64,000 nucleotides of DNA, from contig NZ_JAERRH010000003.1 in assembly GCF_016741855.1 (NCBI RefSeq), positions 434,001 to 498,000 of the forward strand. Reading direction: 5' to 3'. Made by a program: the position numbers and the translations under genes. Source of the stretch: Streptomyces musisoli (GTDB lineage: Bacteria > Actinomycetota > Actinomycetes > Streptomycetales > Streptomycetaceae). The notes beneath the pieces were generated by a model. That model saw only the letters and a list, made by a program, of their open reading frames with translations, was not told where the DNA came from and did not search any database. Positions 6,829 through 15,261 of the stretch are shown here, in pieces (within the stretch, counting starts at the first letter, position 1; the number at the start of each line of letters is the position of its first letter).

Positions 6829-8364
6829 TCAGCGACGCCTCAGTACCAGTCCGGACACGGCTCCCACCGCAGCGGTTCCGGCCAGGGCCCAGGCGCATAC
6901 GGAGAACGCCTCCGCGGAGGTATACGGCCGCAGCGGGCCGAACGACTCAAGCCGGTTCAGGAACAGTGTGCCGAAAGACGCCACACCGATCAGCTGGCCG
7001 AGTTGCGCGACCGTCGCCAGCAGGCCGCTGGCGTCCGCCGCGTCCTCGGGCCGCACGGTGGCCAGCGCCCCGGTGAGCGTCGGACTGAAGGCGAGCGCCA
7101 GCCCGGCACCCGTGCCCGCGTACCCCGCGTACAGCACCGCTCCCCCGTCGCCGCCGCCGTGGAGGGCGAGTCCCACGACGGCGACGGACACCGCGGTGAG
7201 CGTGAACCCGGCCGGAGCGAGGGCCCGCTGCCAGGCGGCCGGCCACTTCCGCCAGGTGAGGCTGACCGCGCCGAAGACGACGGCGGTCGGCCCGAAGCTG
7301 AGCCCGGCCCGCAGGGCGCTGTAGCCGAGGCCGCCCTGGATGTGCAGGGTCAGCGCGAAGAGGAAGCCGGCGTTGACCGACATCACGGCGAGGATCCGGA
7401 ACACGGCCCCGCCGACGCCCGGGTGCCGCAGCACCCGGGGCGTGATGAGCGGGGCGCCGCCCCGCCGGGCCAGCCGGGCCTGGTAGCCGCAGAACACGGT
7501 GAACAGCACCGCGGCACCCGCCAGCGACAGCCAGGACCACAGCGGCCAGTCCTCCTCCTGCCCGAGCACCAGCGGCACGGTCAGCAGCGACACGGCGGCA
7601 CCGAGCAATACCAGTCCGGGCAGGTCCAGTGCCCGGGTCCGCTCCCGCCCGCCCGCACCGCCCAGCGGCAGGACCCGCGGGCCCAGCACGAGCAGCACGG
7701 CGCCCACCGGCACGTTGACCAGGAACACCGGCCGCCAGCCGGCGCCGAACAGGTCGGCGCTGACCAGCGTGCCGCCGACGACCTGGCCGGCCGCGGCGCC
7801 GACGGCCAGGACCGCCGAGTAGGCGCCGAGCGCCCGCGCCCGGGCCTCTCCGGTGAAGGAGCGCTGGATGAGGCTGAGCACCTGCGGGATCATCAGCGCC
7901 GAGCCCGCGCCCTGCACCAGCCGGAACACGATCAGCTCGGTCGACCCTTGCGCCAGCCCGCAGGCGAGCGAGGCCACGGTGAACAGGACCAGTCCGGCGA
8001 GGTGGACCCGGCCGTGACCGAGCCGGTCGCCGAGCCGGGCTCCCGTGATCAGCAGGACGGAGTAGGTGATGGTGTAGCCGGCGATCACGAGCTGGAGGTC
8101 GGCGCCGGAGGCGTGCAGGTCGGAGCCGATCGCGGGGGCCGCGACATTCACGATGAAGACGTCGAGGGCGGCCATGAACAGGGCGGCCAGCAGCACGGCG
8201 AGCAGCAGGCGGGACCGATTGTCGGTGGCGGGTGCTTCACTGTGTGTGACGGACGGAGCGGCTGAACGAGCGGCCGGTGCGTCACTGTCAGTGGTGGGTG
8301 GTTCACTGGTCGCAGGTTTCGGGGCCGGCTCGGTGCCCGGCCCGCGCCGGGATGTCGTCGTCAT
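6829..8364 (-). CDS. MFS drug exporter of the DHA2 (EmrB/QacA, 14-TM) type
   Basis: The 511-aa product begins with about 50 hydrophilic residues and continues with about 14 membrane segments. Family motifs are visible: DVFIVNVAAPAI in TM1 (motif D1 of DHA2), GARLGDRLGHGRV in the loop 2-3 (motif A), and FRLVQGAGSALMIP (motif B/C). The family exports drugs or secondary metabolites using the proton gradient. The gene is divergent from an XRE regulator at 8487, with palindromes between them, so it is probably the regulated target. The ATG at 8364 is chosen; the frame also stays open upstream. Confidence 0.88.
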   Translation of the reverse strand: MTTTSRRGPGTEPAPKPATSEPPTTDSDAPAARSAAPSVTHSEAPATDNRSRLLLAVLLAALFMAALDVFIVNVAAPAIGSDLHASGADLQLVIAGYTITYSVLLITGARLGDRLGHGRVHLAGLVLFTVASLACGLAQGSTELIVFRLVQGAGSALMIPQVLSLIQRSFTGEARARALGAYSAVLAVGAAAGQVVGGTLVSADLFGAGWRPVFLVNVPVGAVLLVLGPRVLPLGGAGGRERTRALDLPGLVLLGAAVSLLTVPLVLGQEEDWPLWSWLSLAGAAVLFTVFCGYQARLARRGGAPLITPRVLRHPGVGGAVFRILAVMSVNAGFLFALTLHIQGGLGYSALRAGLSFGPTAVVFGAVSLTWRKWPAAWQRALAPAGFTLTAVSVAVVGLALHGGGDGGAVLYAGYAGTGAGLALAFSPTLTGALATVRPEDAADASGLLATVAQLGQLIGVASFGTLFLNRLESFGPLRPYTSAEAFSVCAWALAGTAAVGAVSGLVLRRR

Positions 8365-8486
8365 GCCGTCGAGCGTGACGACGGACCGGTACCGGTGCCG
8401 AGTGCCCGTCGATGCTGGTACTGCCAGCACCTGGCAGGGGCGGGACCGGACGCCGACGATGGAGACGGGGACGACGGGGGTTGACG
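8365..8486. promoter_or_regulatory. Divergent MFS/XRE promoter region with two palindromes
   Basis: The 122-bp region contains the perfect palindrome ACCGGTACCGGT (8385-8396) and the inverted repeat TGCTGG-n5-CCAGCA (8413-8429). Either could be the operator of the adjacent XRE protein, acting on both genes. Confidence 0.45.
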
Positions 8487-9380
8487 ATGGGGACGAGGAC
8501 ACAGCGGCGCAGGCCGGAGCTGGCCGCCTTTCTGCGCGGCAGGCGGGCCCGGGTCACACCGGCCGACGTGGGGATGCCGCCGGGCCTGCGGCGGCGCACG
8601 CCCGGACTGCGCCGGGAGGAGGTCGCGCAGCTCTCGGGTGTGGGCGTGACCTGGTACACGTGGCTGGAGCAGGGCCGGCCGATCAACGCCTCGCCGCAGG
8701 TGCTGGACGCGGTCGCGCGCACGCTGCGGCTCGACCCGCCGGAGCGTGAACACCTGTACCGGCTGGCGGAGGTGCCCTTCCAGGCGGATCCCGAGGGCCT
8801 GATCCGGAAGATCAGCCCGCAGGTGCAGGGCATCGTCGACGCCCTCGACCCGCTGCTGGCGGTGGTCTACAACTCGCGGTACGACGTCCTGGCGAACAAC
8901 GCGGCCTACCGGGACCTGTTCCTGGTGCCCGAGGCTCCGGACACCGGCCTGCCGAACGTGCTGTGGACGCTGTTCACGCTGCCGGAGGGGATCTGTCCGC
9001 TGGTGAACCGGGAGGAGGAGCTGCCGCTGATGGTGGCGACCCTGCGATCCTCCTACGGCAGACATGTGGGCGAGCCCACCTGGGAGGAGTACATACGCGG
9101 GCTGTCGGCGGCGAGCCCCTGGTTCGCGGAGCTGTGGGCCAGCGGTGAGGTGGTGCCTCCGGGGCCCCGGGTGAAGACCTTCCGTCACGCGGCCGTGGGC
9201 GAGCTGCGGATGACCTCGCAGTCGCTGTCGATCGACGGGATGCCGGAGTGCCGGATCGTGGCCTACAGCCCGGACGACGAGGAGGCACGGACGAAGATCG
9301 CGTTGCTGCGGCAGCGGAGGGAGTGGCTGGGGCTGCCGGTGCGCGAGACGGAGGGGGCCGGGGAGACGGTCCGCCGCTGA
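8487..9380 (+). CDS. XRE-family regulator with MmyB-like ligand-binding domain
   Basis: The 297-aa protein has an N-terminal helix-turn-helix (about residues 10-85, with RTPGLRREEVAQLSGVGVTWYTWLEQGR as its core, quoted in part: LRREEVAQLSGVGVTWYTWL) and a C-terminal MmyB-like domain (about 105-285) including DPLLAVVYNSRYDVLANNAA. Members of this family in Streptomyces bind small ligands, often lipids, and usually control a divergently transcribed redox enzyme or exporter. Here the divergent neighbour is the DHA2 exporter. The ATG at 8487 follows a purine-rich GACGGGGG site. Which ligand is bound cannot be told. Confidence 0.88.
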   Translation: MGTRTQRRRPELAAFLRGRRARVTPADVGMPPGLRRRTPGLRREEVAQLSGVGVTWYTWLEQGRPINASPQVLDAVARTLRLDPPEREHLYRLAEVPFQADPEGLIRKISPQVQGIVDALDPLLAVVYNSRYDVLANNAAYRDLFLVPEAPDTGLPNVLWTLFTLPEGICPLVNREEELPLMVATLRSSYGRHVGEPTWEEYIRGLSAASPWFAELWASGEVVPPGPRVKTFRHAAVGELRMTSQSLSIDGMPECRIVAYSPDDEEARTKIALLRQRREWLGLPVRETEGAGETVRR

Positions 9381-9389
9381 AAGCAGAAA

Positions 9390-9417
9390 ATCCCGGCCCC
9401 CTCGCGGGGGACGGGAT
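9390..9417 (-). terminator. Terminator shared by tRNA-Ala copy 2 and the XRE gene
   Basis: Stem ATCCCG-gc-CCCC/GGGG-ga-CGGGAT, with TTTT following on the minus strand. It lies between the convergent XRE gene and the second tRNA, so it may serve both. Confidence 0.6.
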
Positions 9418-9459
9418 CTTCATCACCGATCTTTGACAACTCGACAGAGTGTCGATCAG

Positions 9460-9532
9460 TGGAGCTAAGGAGAATTGAACTCCTGACCTCCTGCATGCCA
9501 TGCAGGCGCTCTACCAACTGAGCTATAGCCCC
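9460..9532 (-). tRNA. tRNA-Ala, anticodon GGC (copy 2)
   Basis: The 73 nt are identical to the copy at 4961-5033, including the G3-U70 pair and anticodon GGC. Flanking sequences differ, so only the gene itself is duplicated. A possible promoter on the minus strand is TTCACT (9624-9619), an 18-bp spacer, and TAAAGT (9600-9595). Confidence 0.95.
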
Positions 9533-9558
9533 TGGCGCCACGCGGTGGAACCGCGTGT

Positions 9559-9590
9559 CTTGTCTCGCCCCGCTCGGCGGGGCGAACAAG
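9559..9590 (-). terminator. Hairpin between the histidine-phosphatase gene and tRNA-Ala
   Basis: CTTGT and an 8-bp stem TCGCCCCG/CGGGGCGA with outer pairing to ACAAG. It lies about 65 bp after the phosphatase stop and probably ends the rsfS-phosphatase transcript, although it is also near the tRNA promoter. Confidence 0.45.
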
Positions 9591-9652
9591 AAGAACTTTA
9601 GCCTGTGACCTGCCGGAAAGTGAAATCCGGGGTCGGGGGGCCTCGGGACGGG

Positions 9653-10321
9653 TCAGTCGTCGTCGCCGAGGACGGGCTCCGGCAGGGTGCCCGCGTTGTG
9701 CTCCAGCAGGCGCCAGCCGCGGGCGCCTTCGCCGAGCACGGACCAGCAGCAGTTGGAGAGGCCGCCGAGGCTCTCCCAGTGCCGGGCCTCCAGGCCGAGG
9801 AGCCGGCCGATGGTGGTGCGGATGGTGCCGCCGTGACTGACGATGACCAGGGTGCCGTCCTCGGGCAGCTTCTCGGCGTGCCGCAGCACGACGGGGGCGG
9901 CCCGGTCGGCGACCTCGGTCTCCAGCTCGCCGCCGCCGCGGCGGACGGCCTCGCCGCGCTTCCAGGCGGCGTACTGCTCGCCGTGGCGGGCGATGATCTC
10001 CTCGTGCGTCAGCCCCTGCCAGACACCCGCGTAGGTCTCGCGCAGGCCCTCCTCGCGGGTGATGTCGAGGCCGGTGAGGACGGCCAGCTCGGCGGCCGTG
10101 TCAGCGGCGCGCTGCAGGTCCGAGGAGACGATCGCGTCGGGCCTCAGGGACGCGAGCAGCCGGGCGGCACGGCGGGCCTGGCCGATACCGGTCTCGGTCA
10201 GCTCGACGTCCGTGGTGCCCTGGAAGCGGCGCTCCACGTTCCACGAGGTCTGGCCGTGCCGCCACAGGATGATGCGGCGGCCCCGGCCCTTGCGGTCGGA
10301 CACCTCACCGGTCGTGCTCAT
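9653..10321 (-). CDS. Histidine phosphatase superfamily protein (phosphoglycerate-mutase-like)
   Basis: The 222-aa protein carries the phosphohistidine signature IILWRHGQTSWN (RHG near residue 22), the acidic region EGLRETYAGVWQGLT, and the second catalytic His in VIVSHGGTIRTT. These three elements define cytoplasmic broad-specificity phosphatases of the PhoE/GpmB type. Its ATG overlaps the last base of the rsfS stop codon (TGATG), and GGGGAG lies just upstream, so translation is coupled to rsfS. The rsfS plus histidine-phosphatase pair is a common actinobacterial arrangement; in mycobacteria the neighbour is GpgP, a glucosylglycerate-phosphate phosphatase, but that substrate cannot be assumed here. 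Confidence 0.88.
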   Translation of the reverse strand: MSTTGEVSDRKGRGRRIILWRHGQTSWNVERRFQGTTDVELTETGIGQARRAARLLASLRPDAIVSSDLQRAADTAAELAVLTGLDITREEGLRETYAGVWQGLTHEEIIARHGEQYAAWKRGEAVRRGGGELETEVADRAAPVVLRHAEKLPEDGTLVIVSHGGTIRTTIGRLLGLEARHWESLGGLSNCCWSVLGEGARGWRLLEHNAGTLPEPVLGDDD

Positions 10322-10764
10322 CACCACTCCCCGCCCGGCTCCTGGTCGGCCGCGGCGGCCTGAAGCTTGGCGTGCTCCTCGGCCTTGCCTCGGGTGGCCT
10401 TGGCGTCGGCGGGCAGGTCCAGCTCGGGGCAGTCCTTCCACAGCCGCTCCAGGGCGTAGAAGACGCGCTCCTCGCTGTGCTGGACGTGGACGACGATGTC
10501 GACGTAGTCGAGCAGCACCCAGCGGGACTCGCGGTCGCCCTCGCGGCGGACCGGCTTGACGCCGAGTTCCTTCTGCAGGCGCTCCTCGATCTCGTCGACG
10601 ATGGCCTTGACCTGGCGGTCGTTCGGCGCGGACGCGAGGAGGAAGGCGTCCGTGATCGACAGGACGTCGCTCACGTCGTACGCGATCACATCGTGGGCGA
10701 GCTTGTCGGCAGCAGCCTGGGCGGCGGTGTGGATGAGCTCAAGGGAACGGTCGGTGGCGGTCAC
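10321..10764 (-). CDS. rsfS: Ribosome silencing factor RsfS (Iojap family)
   Basis: The 147-aa protein has the DUF143/Iojap core: the helix around SLELIHTAAQAAADKLA, the strand VIAYDVSDVLSITDAFLLAS, the NDRQVKAIVDEIEERL helix, and DYVDIVVHVQHSEERVFYALERLW. RsfS binds ribosomal protein L14 and blocks joining of 30S and 50S subunits, lowering translation when nutrients are scarce. Length is slightly above the usual 105-130 aa because of an Ala/Glu-rich tail. It follows the nadD and LytR_C genes, a standard order in bacteria, and is translationally coupled to the phosphatase gene. Confidence 0.95.
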   Translation of the reverse strand: MTATDRSLELIHTAAQAAADKLAHDVIAYDVSDVLSITDAFLLASAPNDRQVKAIVDEIEERLQKELGVKPVRREGDRESRWVLLDYVDIVVHVQHSEERVFYALERLWKDCPELDLPADAKATRGKAEEHAKLQAAAADQEPGGEW

Positions 10765-10819
10765 TACATGGCTTTCCGTCGGCGGTCTTTGACCTCAAGG
10801 GTCTCACGGACCGCCCGCC

Positions 10820-10883
10820 GCACCCCACGTGATTACGGCAGCACGTGGGGTGCCCCGGCCGCGCTCCCCGGGGGGAGGCGGCC
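10820..10883 (-). terminator. Two hairpins after the LytR_C gene
   Basis: The first, 10857-10883, is GGCCGC-g-CTCCCC/GGGGAG-GCGGCC and begins 6 bp after the LytR_C stop. The second, 10820-10853, is a perfect 12-bp stem GCACCCCACGTG/CACGTGGGGTGC. They probably end or attenuate the nadD-LytR_C transcript before rsfS. Confidence 0.55.
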
Positions 10884-10888
10884 GGCGG

Positions 10889-12739
10889 TCAGGACGAGGA
10901 CGGTTTGTAGTCGCCGCCGAGGACCACCGAGACGTCGGCGCCCGAGGAGACCTTGCCCTTGGTCACGGAGCCGGCCGGCAGGCCGAGGGTCTTGGCGACC
11001 TCGGAGGCGTTCGCCTTGTCGGCGGCGTCCGCGTAGATCACCTTCGAGGTGGCCTCGGTACCGGCGGCGCTGCCGCCCTCCAGGAAGGTGAAGCCGCCGT
11101 TGAGGAGCACGACGCGGGCCTTCTCCGTGTCGTCCTTCACACCGGTGGCGTTCTGGACGGAGACCCGGACCGCGGAGCCGGCGTCGGGGCTCTTGGCGGT
11201 GCCGCCGAGGATGTCCTTCACCACGCTGTCGCTGGTCTGCGCGCTCAGCGTGCCGTCGGACTGCACGGGCAGCAGGGCGGTCCTGTAGTCGCCGCTCTTG
11301 GCGAGATCGGCGAGCTTGGCGAGGAAGGCGCCGAGGTCCTTGTCGGTGAGCGGCGGGTCCAGGATCTGCGCGAGCGTCTGCACGGTGGTGGTGGCGGACG
11401 ACGGGTCGGAGGACAGCTTGCGCAGCACGCCCTGCATGACCTGGCCGAACCGCTCCAGCTGGGCGTTCGGGGCCTCGCCGGCGGCGCGGTAGGTGGCGTA
11501 GGCGACGGCCATCTTGCCGCTGAGGGTCTGGCCCCGGCCCTTGTGGACGAGCGGCGCGGTGCCCTTCTTCTTGGCGTCCGGGTCGGGCACGTCGGCGTCG
11601 GTGTCCAGCTCGATGTTGCCGACGAGGTCGACGAGGTTCTGCAGGTAGGGGGTGTCGAGCCGCCAGGTGCCCTGGATGCTGGTGCCGAGGACCGTGTCGA
11701 GCTGGTCCCGGGTGCCGGAGGTGCCGTCGCCGTCCACGGATTTGGCGAGGGTCGTGGTGGAGCCGTCGTCCCCGGTCAGGGCCAGGGAGTTGGGCAGCAG
11801 GACGGTGGTGCCCTGCTTGGTGGTGGTGTTGTCGACCAGCAGCGCCGTGGAGGTGCCGCCCTTGGCGGTGTTGTGCAGGTGGACGACGAGCACGTCGCGT
11901 TTCTGGGCGGCGACGGGTGTCGCGGTGCCGTTCTTGCCGTCGGAGGAGGACAGGCCGGGCAGCTTTCCGGCGAACCAGAGGTAGCCGACACCGCCGACCG
12001 CGACGAGGGCGAGGACGACGAGGAGGGCGATCAGCCGGCTGCGGGCGCGGCGGCGGGCCTCCTCGCGGCGCTCGGTGCGGTTCTCGGTGAACTTCAGCCA
12101 GTCGATGACGTCCTCGGAGTCGCCGTCGGGCTCCTCGACGAACGCGAACTGCTCGGTGCGGTAGTCCGGTTCGTTCGACGCGGTGCCGTAGCCCGGTTCG
12201 CCCGGCCTGGCGCCGTGGTCCGGTTCGGCCGGGGCGGTGCCGTGGTCCGGTCCGGCCGGCGCGCGACGGTGGTCCGGTCCGGCCGGGGCGCCGCGGTGGT
12301 CCGGTTCGGCCGGGGCGGGGCCGGTCTCCTGCGGGGTCCGCGGGTACTCCGCGGGGCCGGCCTGCTGCGGGATGTAGGCGGTCTGCTCGGCGATCCGCGG
12401 CTGCCGGCCGCTGTCCGCCGTCTGCCCGTAGGGGTCGTAGCCCGTGCCGTCCTGGGTGCCGGTGGCGTACGGGTCGTACGGGCCCGGGGAGCCGTAGGGG
12501 TCGTAGGCGGGCGGCTGCCGGTCCGAACCGTAGGAGGACTCCGGCTGCCGGCCGGTGGCGTACGGGTCGTAGCCGTAGTCCTGCTGCTGGGCGTACGGGT
12601 CGTAGGCCGTCTGCCGGGCCTGCGGTGCCTGTGAAGCCTGTTGTGCCGGAACCTGCCGGTACACGGGTTGGCCGTACTCGTCGTAGCCGACGAGCTCGTA
12701 CGGGCCGTCTCCGTACCCCGCGTCGTATCGGTCGTTCAC
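10889..12739 (-). CDS. LCP-related membrane protein with LytR_C domain
   Basis: The 616-aa protein has four parts. Residues 1-210 are a Tyr/Gln/Pro-rich disordered cytoplasmic region with repeated YDPY and GPDH motifs. One transmembrane segment follows an Arg-rich stretch (IALLVVLALVAVGGVGYLWFA). An extracellular domain resembles the LytR-CpsA-Psr fold (VLVVHLHNT through the DQLDTVLG and GKMAVAYATYR segments). The C-terminal LytR_C domain carries SVQNATGVKDDTEKARVVLLNGGFTF. LCP proteins attach glycopolymers to peptidoglycan, but several catalytic arginines of true LCP enzymes were not recognised, so activity is uncertain. The GTG start follows GAGAGGGG and is 16 bp after nadD, so the two are probably one operon. 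Confidence 0.8.
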   Translation of the reverse strand: MNDRYDAGYGDGPYELVGYDEYGQPVYRQVPAQQASQAPQARQTAYDPYAQQQDYGYDPYATGRQPESSYGSDRQPPAYDPYGSPGPYDPYATGTQDGTGYDPYGQTADSGRQPRIAEQTAYIPQQAGPAEYPRTPQETGPAPAEPDHRGAPAGPDHRRAPAGPDHGTAPAEPDHGARPGEPGYGTASNEPDYRTEQFAFVEEPDGDSEDVIDWLKFTENRTERREEARRRARSRLIALLVVLALVAVGGVGYLWFAGKLPGLSSSDGKNGTATPVAAQKRDVLVVHLHNTAKGGTSTALLVDNTTTKQGTTVLLPNSLALTGDDGSTTTLAKSVDGDGTSGTRDQLDTVLGTSIQGTWRLDTPYLQNLVDLVGNIELDTDADVPDPDAKKKGTAPLVHKGRGQTLSGKMAVAYATYRAAGEAPNAQLERFGQVMQGVLRKLSSDPSSATTTVQTLAQILDPPLTDKDLGAFLAKLADLAKSGDYRTALLPVQSDGTLSAQTSDSVVKDILGGTAKSPDAGSAVRVSVQNATGVKDDTEKARVVLLNGGFTFLEGGSAAGTEATSKVIYADAADKANASEVAKTLGLPAGSVTKGKVSSGADVSVVLGGDYKPSSS

Positions 12740-12755
12740 CGGTGCCCCTCTCGGC

Positions 12756-13427
12756 TCACTCGCCGCGGTACAGCTCGCGCTTGTCGATATAGCGCACGAC
12801 TCCGTCCGGCACCATGTACCAGATGGGGTCCTTCTTGGCGACTCTCGCACGGCAGTCCGTGGAGGAGATGGCGAGCGCCGGCACCTCCACGAGCGAGACG
12901 CCGCCTTCCGGCAGCCCCGGGTTGGTCAGGTGGTGGCCGGGGCGGGTGACGCCGACGAAGTGCGCGAGGGAGAAGAGTTCCGCCGAGTCGCGCCAGGTCA
13001 GCAGCTGGGCGAGGGCGTCGGCACCGGTGATGAAGAAGAGGTCGGTGTCGGGGTTGAGGGCGCGCAGGTCACGCAGGGTGTCGACGGTGTACGTCGGGCC
13101 GCCGCGGTCGATGTCGATGCGGCTGACGGAGAACTGCGGGTTCTCGGCGGTCGCGATGACCGTCATCAGGTAGCGGTCCTCGGCCGGGGAGACCGCGCGG
13201 TGGGACTTCTGCCACGGCTGGCCGGTGGGAACGAACACCACCTCGTCCAGGTGGAACTGCGCGGCGACCTCGCTGGCCGCCACCAGGTGCCCGTGGTGGA
13301 TCGGGTCGAAGGTTCCGCCCATGACGCCCAGGCGCCGCTTGCCCGTGTGGGCGGGGCCGTTGCCCGGTCCGTGCTGCGGGTGCTTCGCCGTGTCGTCGGC
13401 CGTCTCGTGCGCCGGACCGGTAGGCAT
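12756..13427 (-). CDS. nadD: Nicotinate-nucleotide adenylyltransferase
   Basis: The 223-aa enzyme adenylylates nicotinate mononucleotide in NAD synthesis. It shows the nucleotidyltransferase signature [12 protein letters not shown] (GxFxPxHxGH), the [13 protein letters not shown] motif, the [11 protein letters not shown] helix, [14 protein letters not shown], and the C-terminal [10 protein letters not shown] (ISST-R) motif. The ATG at 13427 has GGGAG 8 bases upstream and is preferred over an ATG five codons further upstream. An additional 35-residue hydrophilic extension precedes the core. The gene order nadD / LytR_C / rsfS is conserved in actinobacteria. Confidence 0.95.
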   Translation of the reverse strand: MPTGPAHETADDTAKHPQHGPGNGPAHTGKRRLGVMGGTFDPIHHGHLVAASEVAAQFHLDEVVFVPTGQPWQKSHRAVSPAEDRYLMTVIATAENPQFSVSRIDIDRGGPTYTVDTLRDLRALNPDTDLFFITGADALAQLLTWRDSAELFSLAHFVGVTRPGHHLTNPGLPEGGVSLVEVPALAISSTDCRARVAKKDPIWYMVPDGVVRYIDKRELYRGE

Positions 13428-13498
13428 GTCCTGCTCTCCCATGCGTGCAGACCCTACCGGCCCGGTCTCGGACGTCCGGCCGGGGACGGGGTCCCCGC

Positions 13499-13663
13499 TC
13501 AGCGGTCGCGGTTGAAGCGGGTGGTGATCCACAGCAGCAGGAGCAGGATGATCAGGGCGCTGCCGCCGGTGACGGCCGGGTTGAGGCTCTCGTGGTTTCC
13601 GCCGTGCGGCTCGCCCTCGGCGGCGAGGGTGACCAACTGGGCTGCGGTGCTCTGGAAGCTCAT
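13499..13663 (-). CDS. 54-aa single-pass membrane microprotein
   Basis: The frame encodes [20 protein letters not shown], then a Gly/His/Asn-rich linker, a hydrophobic stretch [15 protein letters not shown] (residues 36-50), and the basic end NRDR. The topology suggests an N-out or cytoplasmic amphipathic helix and one C-terminal transmembrane helix. Another 54-aa protein of the same architecture is encoded 167 bp away (13831-13995). No function is known to me; a regulatory or structural membrane subunit is possible. Confidence 0.65.
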   Translation of the reverse strand: MSFQSTAAQLVTLAAEGEPHGGNHESLNPAVTGGSALIILLLLLWITTRFNRDR

Positions 13664-13830
13664 CTTCGGCAGGACCTATCGCGTGTGGGCGGGATAAAGA
13701 TGTCGGCTCATCGTAAGCGGGCGGCACCGCGGCGATCACGCCGACTCCGCCGTCGGGGCCGGAGGGCGCCGGCCGGACACCCCGCGGCGGGTTCGTGCGC
13801 CGCCGGGAAGCAGGGAACTTCCGCCGGTCG

Positions 13831-13995
13831 TCAGTCGTCCTTCCGCTTGTAGCCGCGCAGCAGGAACCATGCGGTCAGTACACAGCCGAGGACCATCACG
13901 ATCAGGACGATGCGCAGCAGATTTCCGGTCCCGTGCTGCTGGACGGCGCTTGCGGCGGCCTCGGTCAGCCGGGCGGCTGCGGGGTGGTGCTCCAT
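13831..13995 (-). CDS. 54-aa single-pass membrane microprotein, second copy of the architecture
   Basis: The frame encodes [20 protein letters not shown], a short Gly/Asn linker, a hydrophobic helix [20 protein letters not shown] (27-46), and the basic tail RGYKRKDD. The ribosome site GAAGGAG stands 8 bases before the ATG. It has the same length and layout as the protein at 13499-13663, but the sequences are only weakly alike. It is divergent from the M48 protease gene at 14098. Function unknown. Confidence 0.7.
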   Translation of the reverse strand: MEHHPAAARLTEAAASAVQQHGTGNLLRIVLIVMVLGCVLTAWFLLRGYKRKDD

Positions 13996-14097
13996 GGCGG
14001 GGACTCCTTCGGGTGTACTGCCCGTCCACGGTATCTCCGCCTAGGCTGGGCCCCGCCTCGGGGGCACAGTGGCACTTACACGCACTTGGGGGAAGAC

Positions 14098-15177
14098 ATG
14101 TCCGACGACGGCCACCAGCACACGGAGCGCGTGCCGAGCAGGCAGCGCAGGCGCTTCCCGGGGATCTCCTCGCGGGCCTACGAGCACCCGGCGGACCGCT
14201 CGGCCCTGGTCGCGCTGCGCAAGCTCAGCGGGTTCGACACCGTCTTCAAGGCGCTGAGCGGGCTGCTGCCGGAGCGGAGTCTGCGGCTGCTGTTCCTGTC
14301 CGACTCGGTGCGGGTGTCCGAGCGGCAGTTCTCGCACCTGCACGACATGCTGCGGGACGCCTGTTACATCCTGGACCTGGAGAAGGTCCCGCCGATGTAC
14401 GTGACGCAGGACCCGCAGCCGAACGCGATGTGCATCGGCCTGGACGAGCCGATCATCGTGGTCAGCACGGGGCTGGTGGAGCTGCTCGACGAGGAGGAGA
14501 TGCGGGCGGTCGTCGGACACGAGGTCGGGCACGCGCTGTCCGGGCACTCGGTGTACCGCACGATCCTGCTGTTCCTGACGAGCCTCGCCCTGAGGGTCGC
14601 CTGGATCCCGCTGGGCAACCTCGCGATCATGGCGATCGTCACGGCGCTGCGGGAGTGGTTCCGCAAGTCGGAGCTGTCCGCCGACCGGGCCGGCCTGCTG
14701 GTGGGTCAGGACGTCAAGGCCTCGATGCGGGGCCTGATGAAGATAGCGGGCGGCAACCATCTGCACGAGATGAACGTGGACGCGTTCCTGGAGCAGGCGG
14801 AGGAGTACGACTCCGGCGGCGATCTGCGCGACTCCGTGCTGAAGATCCTGAACGTGCTGCCCCGCTCGCACCCGTTCACCACGGTGCGGGCCGCCGAACT
14901 GAAGAAGTGGGCGGAGTCCCGGGACTTCCAGCGGATCATGGACGGCCACTACCCGCGGCGCAGCGAGGACAAGGACACCTCCGTCAGCGACTCCTTCCGT
15001 GAGTCGGCGGCCAGCTACGCGAGCGATGTGAAGGACTCCAAGGACCCGCTGATGAAGCTGGTCACGGATCTCGCCGGCGGCGCGGGCGATCTGGGCGGCC
15101 GGGTCCGGCGGGGCTTCGACGGCTTCCGGAGCGCGCCGCCGGCCCAGGGAGACGCCCCGGGCGGGGACGAGAAGTAG
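14098..15177 (+). CDS. M48-family membrane zinc metallopeptidase
   Basis: The 359-aa protein has the zinc-binding HEVGH motif in AVVGHEVGHALSGH (about residue 142) and the third ligand in SELSADRAG (about 196), between which lie two hydrophobic segments (ILLFLTSLALRVAWIPL and LAIMAIVTAL). This is the HtpX/Ste24-like arrangement for degrading misfolded or membrane-associated proteins. Gly/Asn-containing PNAMCIG and the SHPFTTVRAAEL region near 258 are also typical of the family. The first 40 residues are basic and hydrophilic. The ATG follows GGGGGAAG. It is transcribed divergently from the 54-aa microprotein. Confidence 0.9.
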   Translation: MSDDGHQHTERVPSRQRRRFPGISSRAYEHPADRSALVALRKLSGFDTVFKALSGLLPERSLRLLFLSDSVRVSERQFSHLHDMLRDACYILDLEKVPPMYVTQDPQPNAMCIGLDEPIIVVSTGLVELLDEEEMRAVVGHEVGHALSGHSVYRTILLFLTSLALRVAWIPLGNLAIMAIVTALREWFRKSELSADRAGLLVGQDVKASMRGLMKIAGGNHLHEMNVDAFLEQAEEYDSGGDLRDSVLKILNVLPRSHPFTTVRAAELKKWAESRDFQRIMDGHYPRRSEDKDTSVSDSFRESAASYASDVKDSKDPLMKLVTDLAGGAGDLGGRVRRGFDGFRSAPPAQGDAPGGDEK

Positions 15178-15185
15178 GCGCCGCG

Positions 15186-15246
15186 CCCGTCCCGGACGGG
15201 CTCCCGCCGCGCGCCGGCGGACCGCCGCCCGTCTCCGCCGGGCGGC
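15186..15246. terminator. Bidirectional terminator hairpins between convergent genes
   Basis: CCCGTCC-c-GGACGGG (15186-15200) and GCCGCCCG-n7-CGGGCGGC (15224-15246) fill the 84-bp gap between the convergent protease and membrane-protein genes. Confidence 0.5.
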
Positions 15247-15261
15247 GCCCCCTCGCACCGG

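Noticed and set aside
4961..9532. Integrated element bounded by duplicated tRNA att sites
   Set aside because: Both tRNAs are full length with different flanks, and no integrase, excisionase or replication gene lies between them.
13795..14097. Longer N-terminus for the M48 protease from a GTG at 13795
   Set aside because: It overlaps the divergent 54-aa gene and its promoter; the ATG at 14098 has a good ribosome site and fits the family length.
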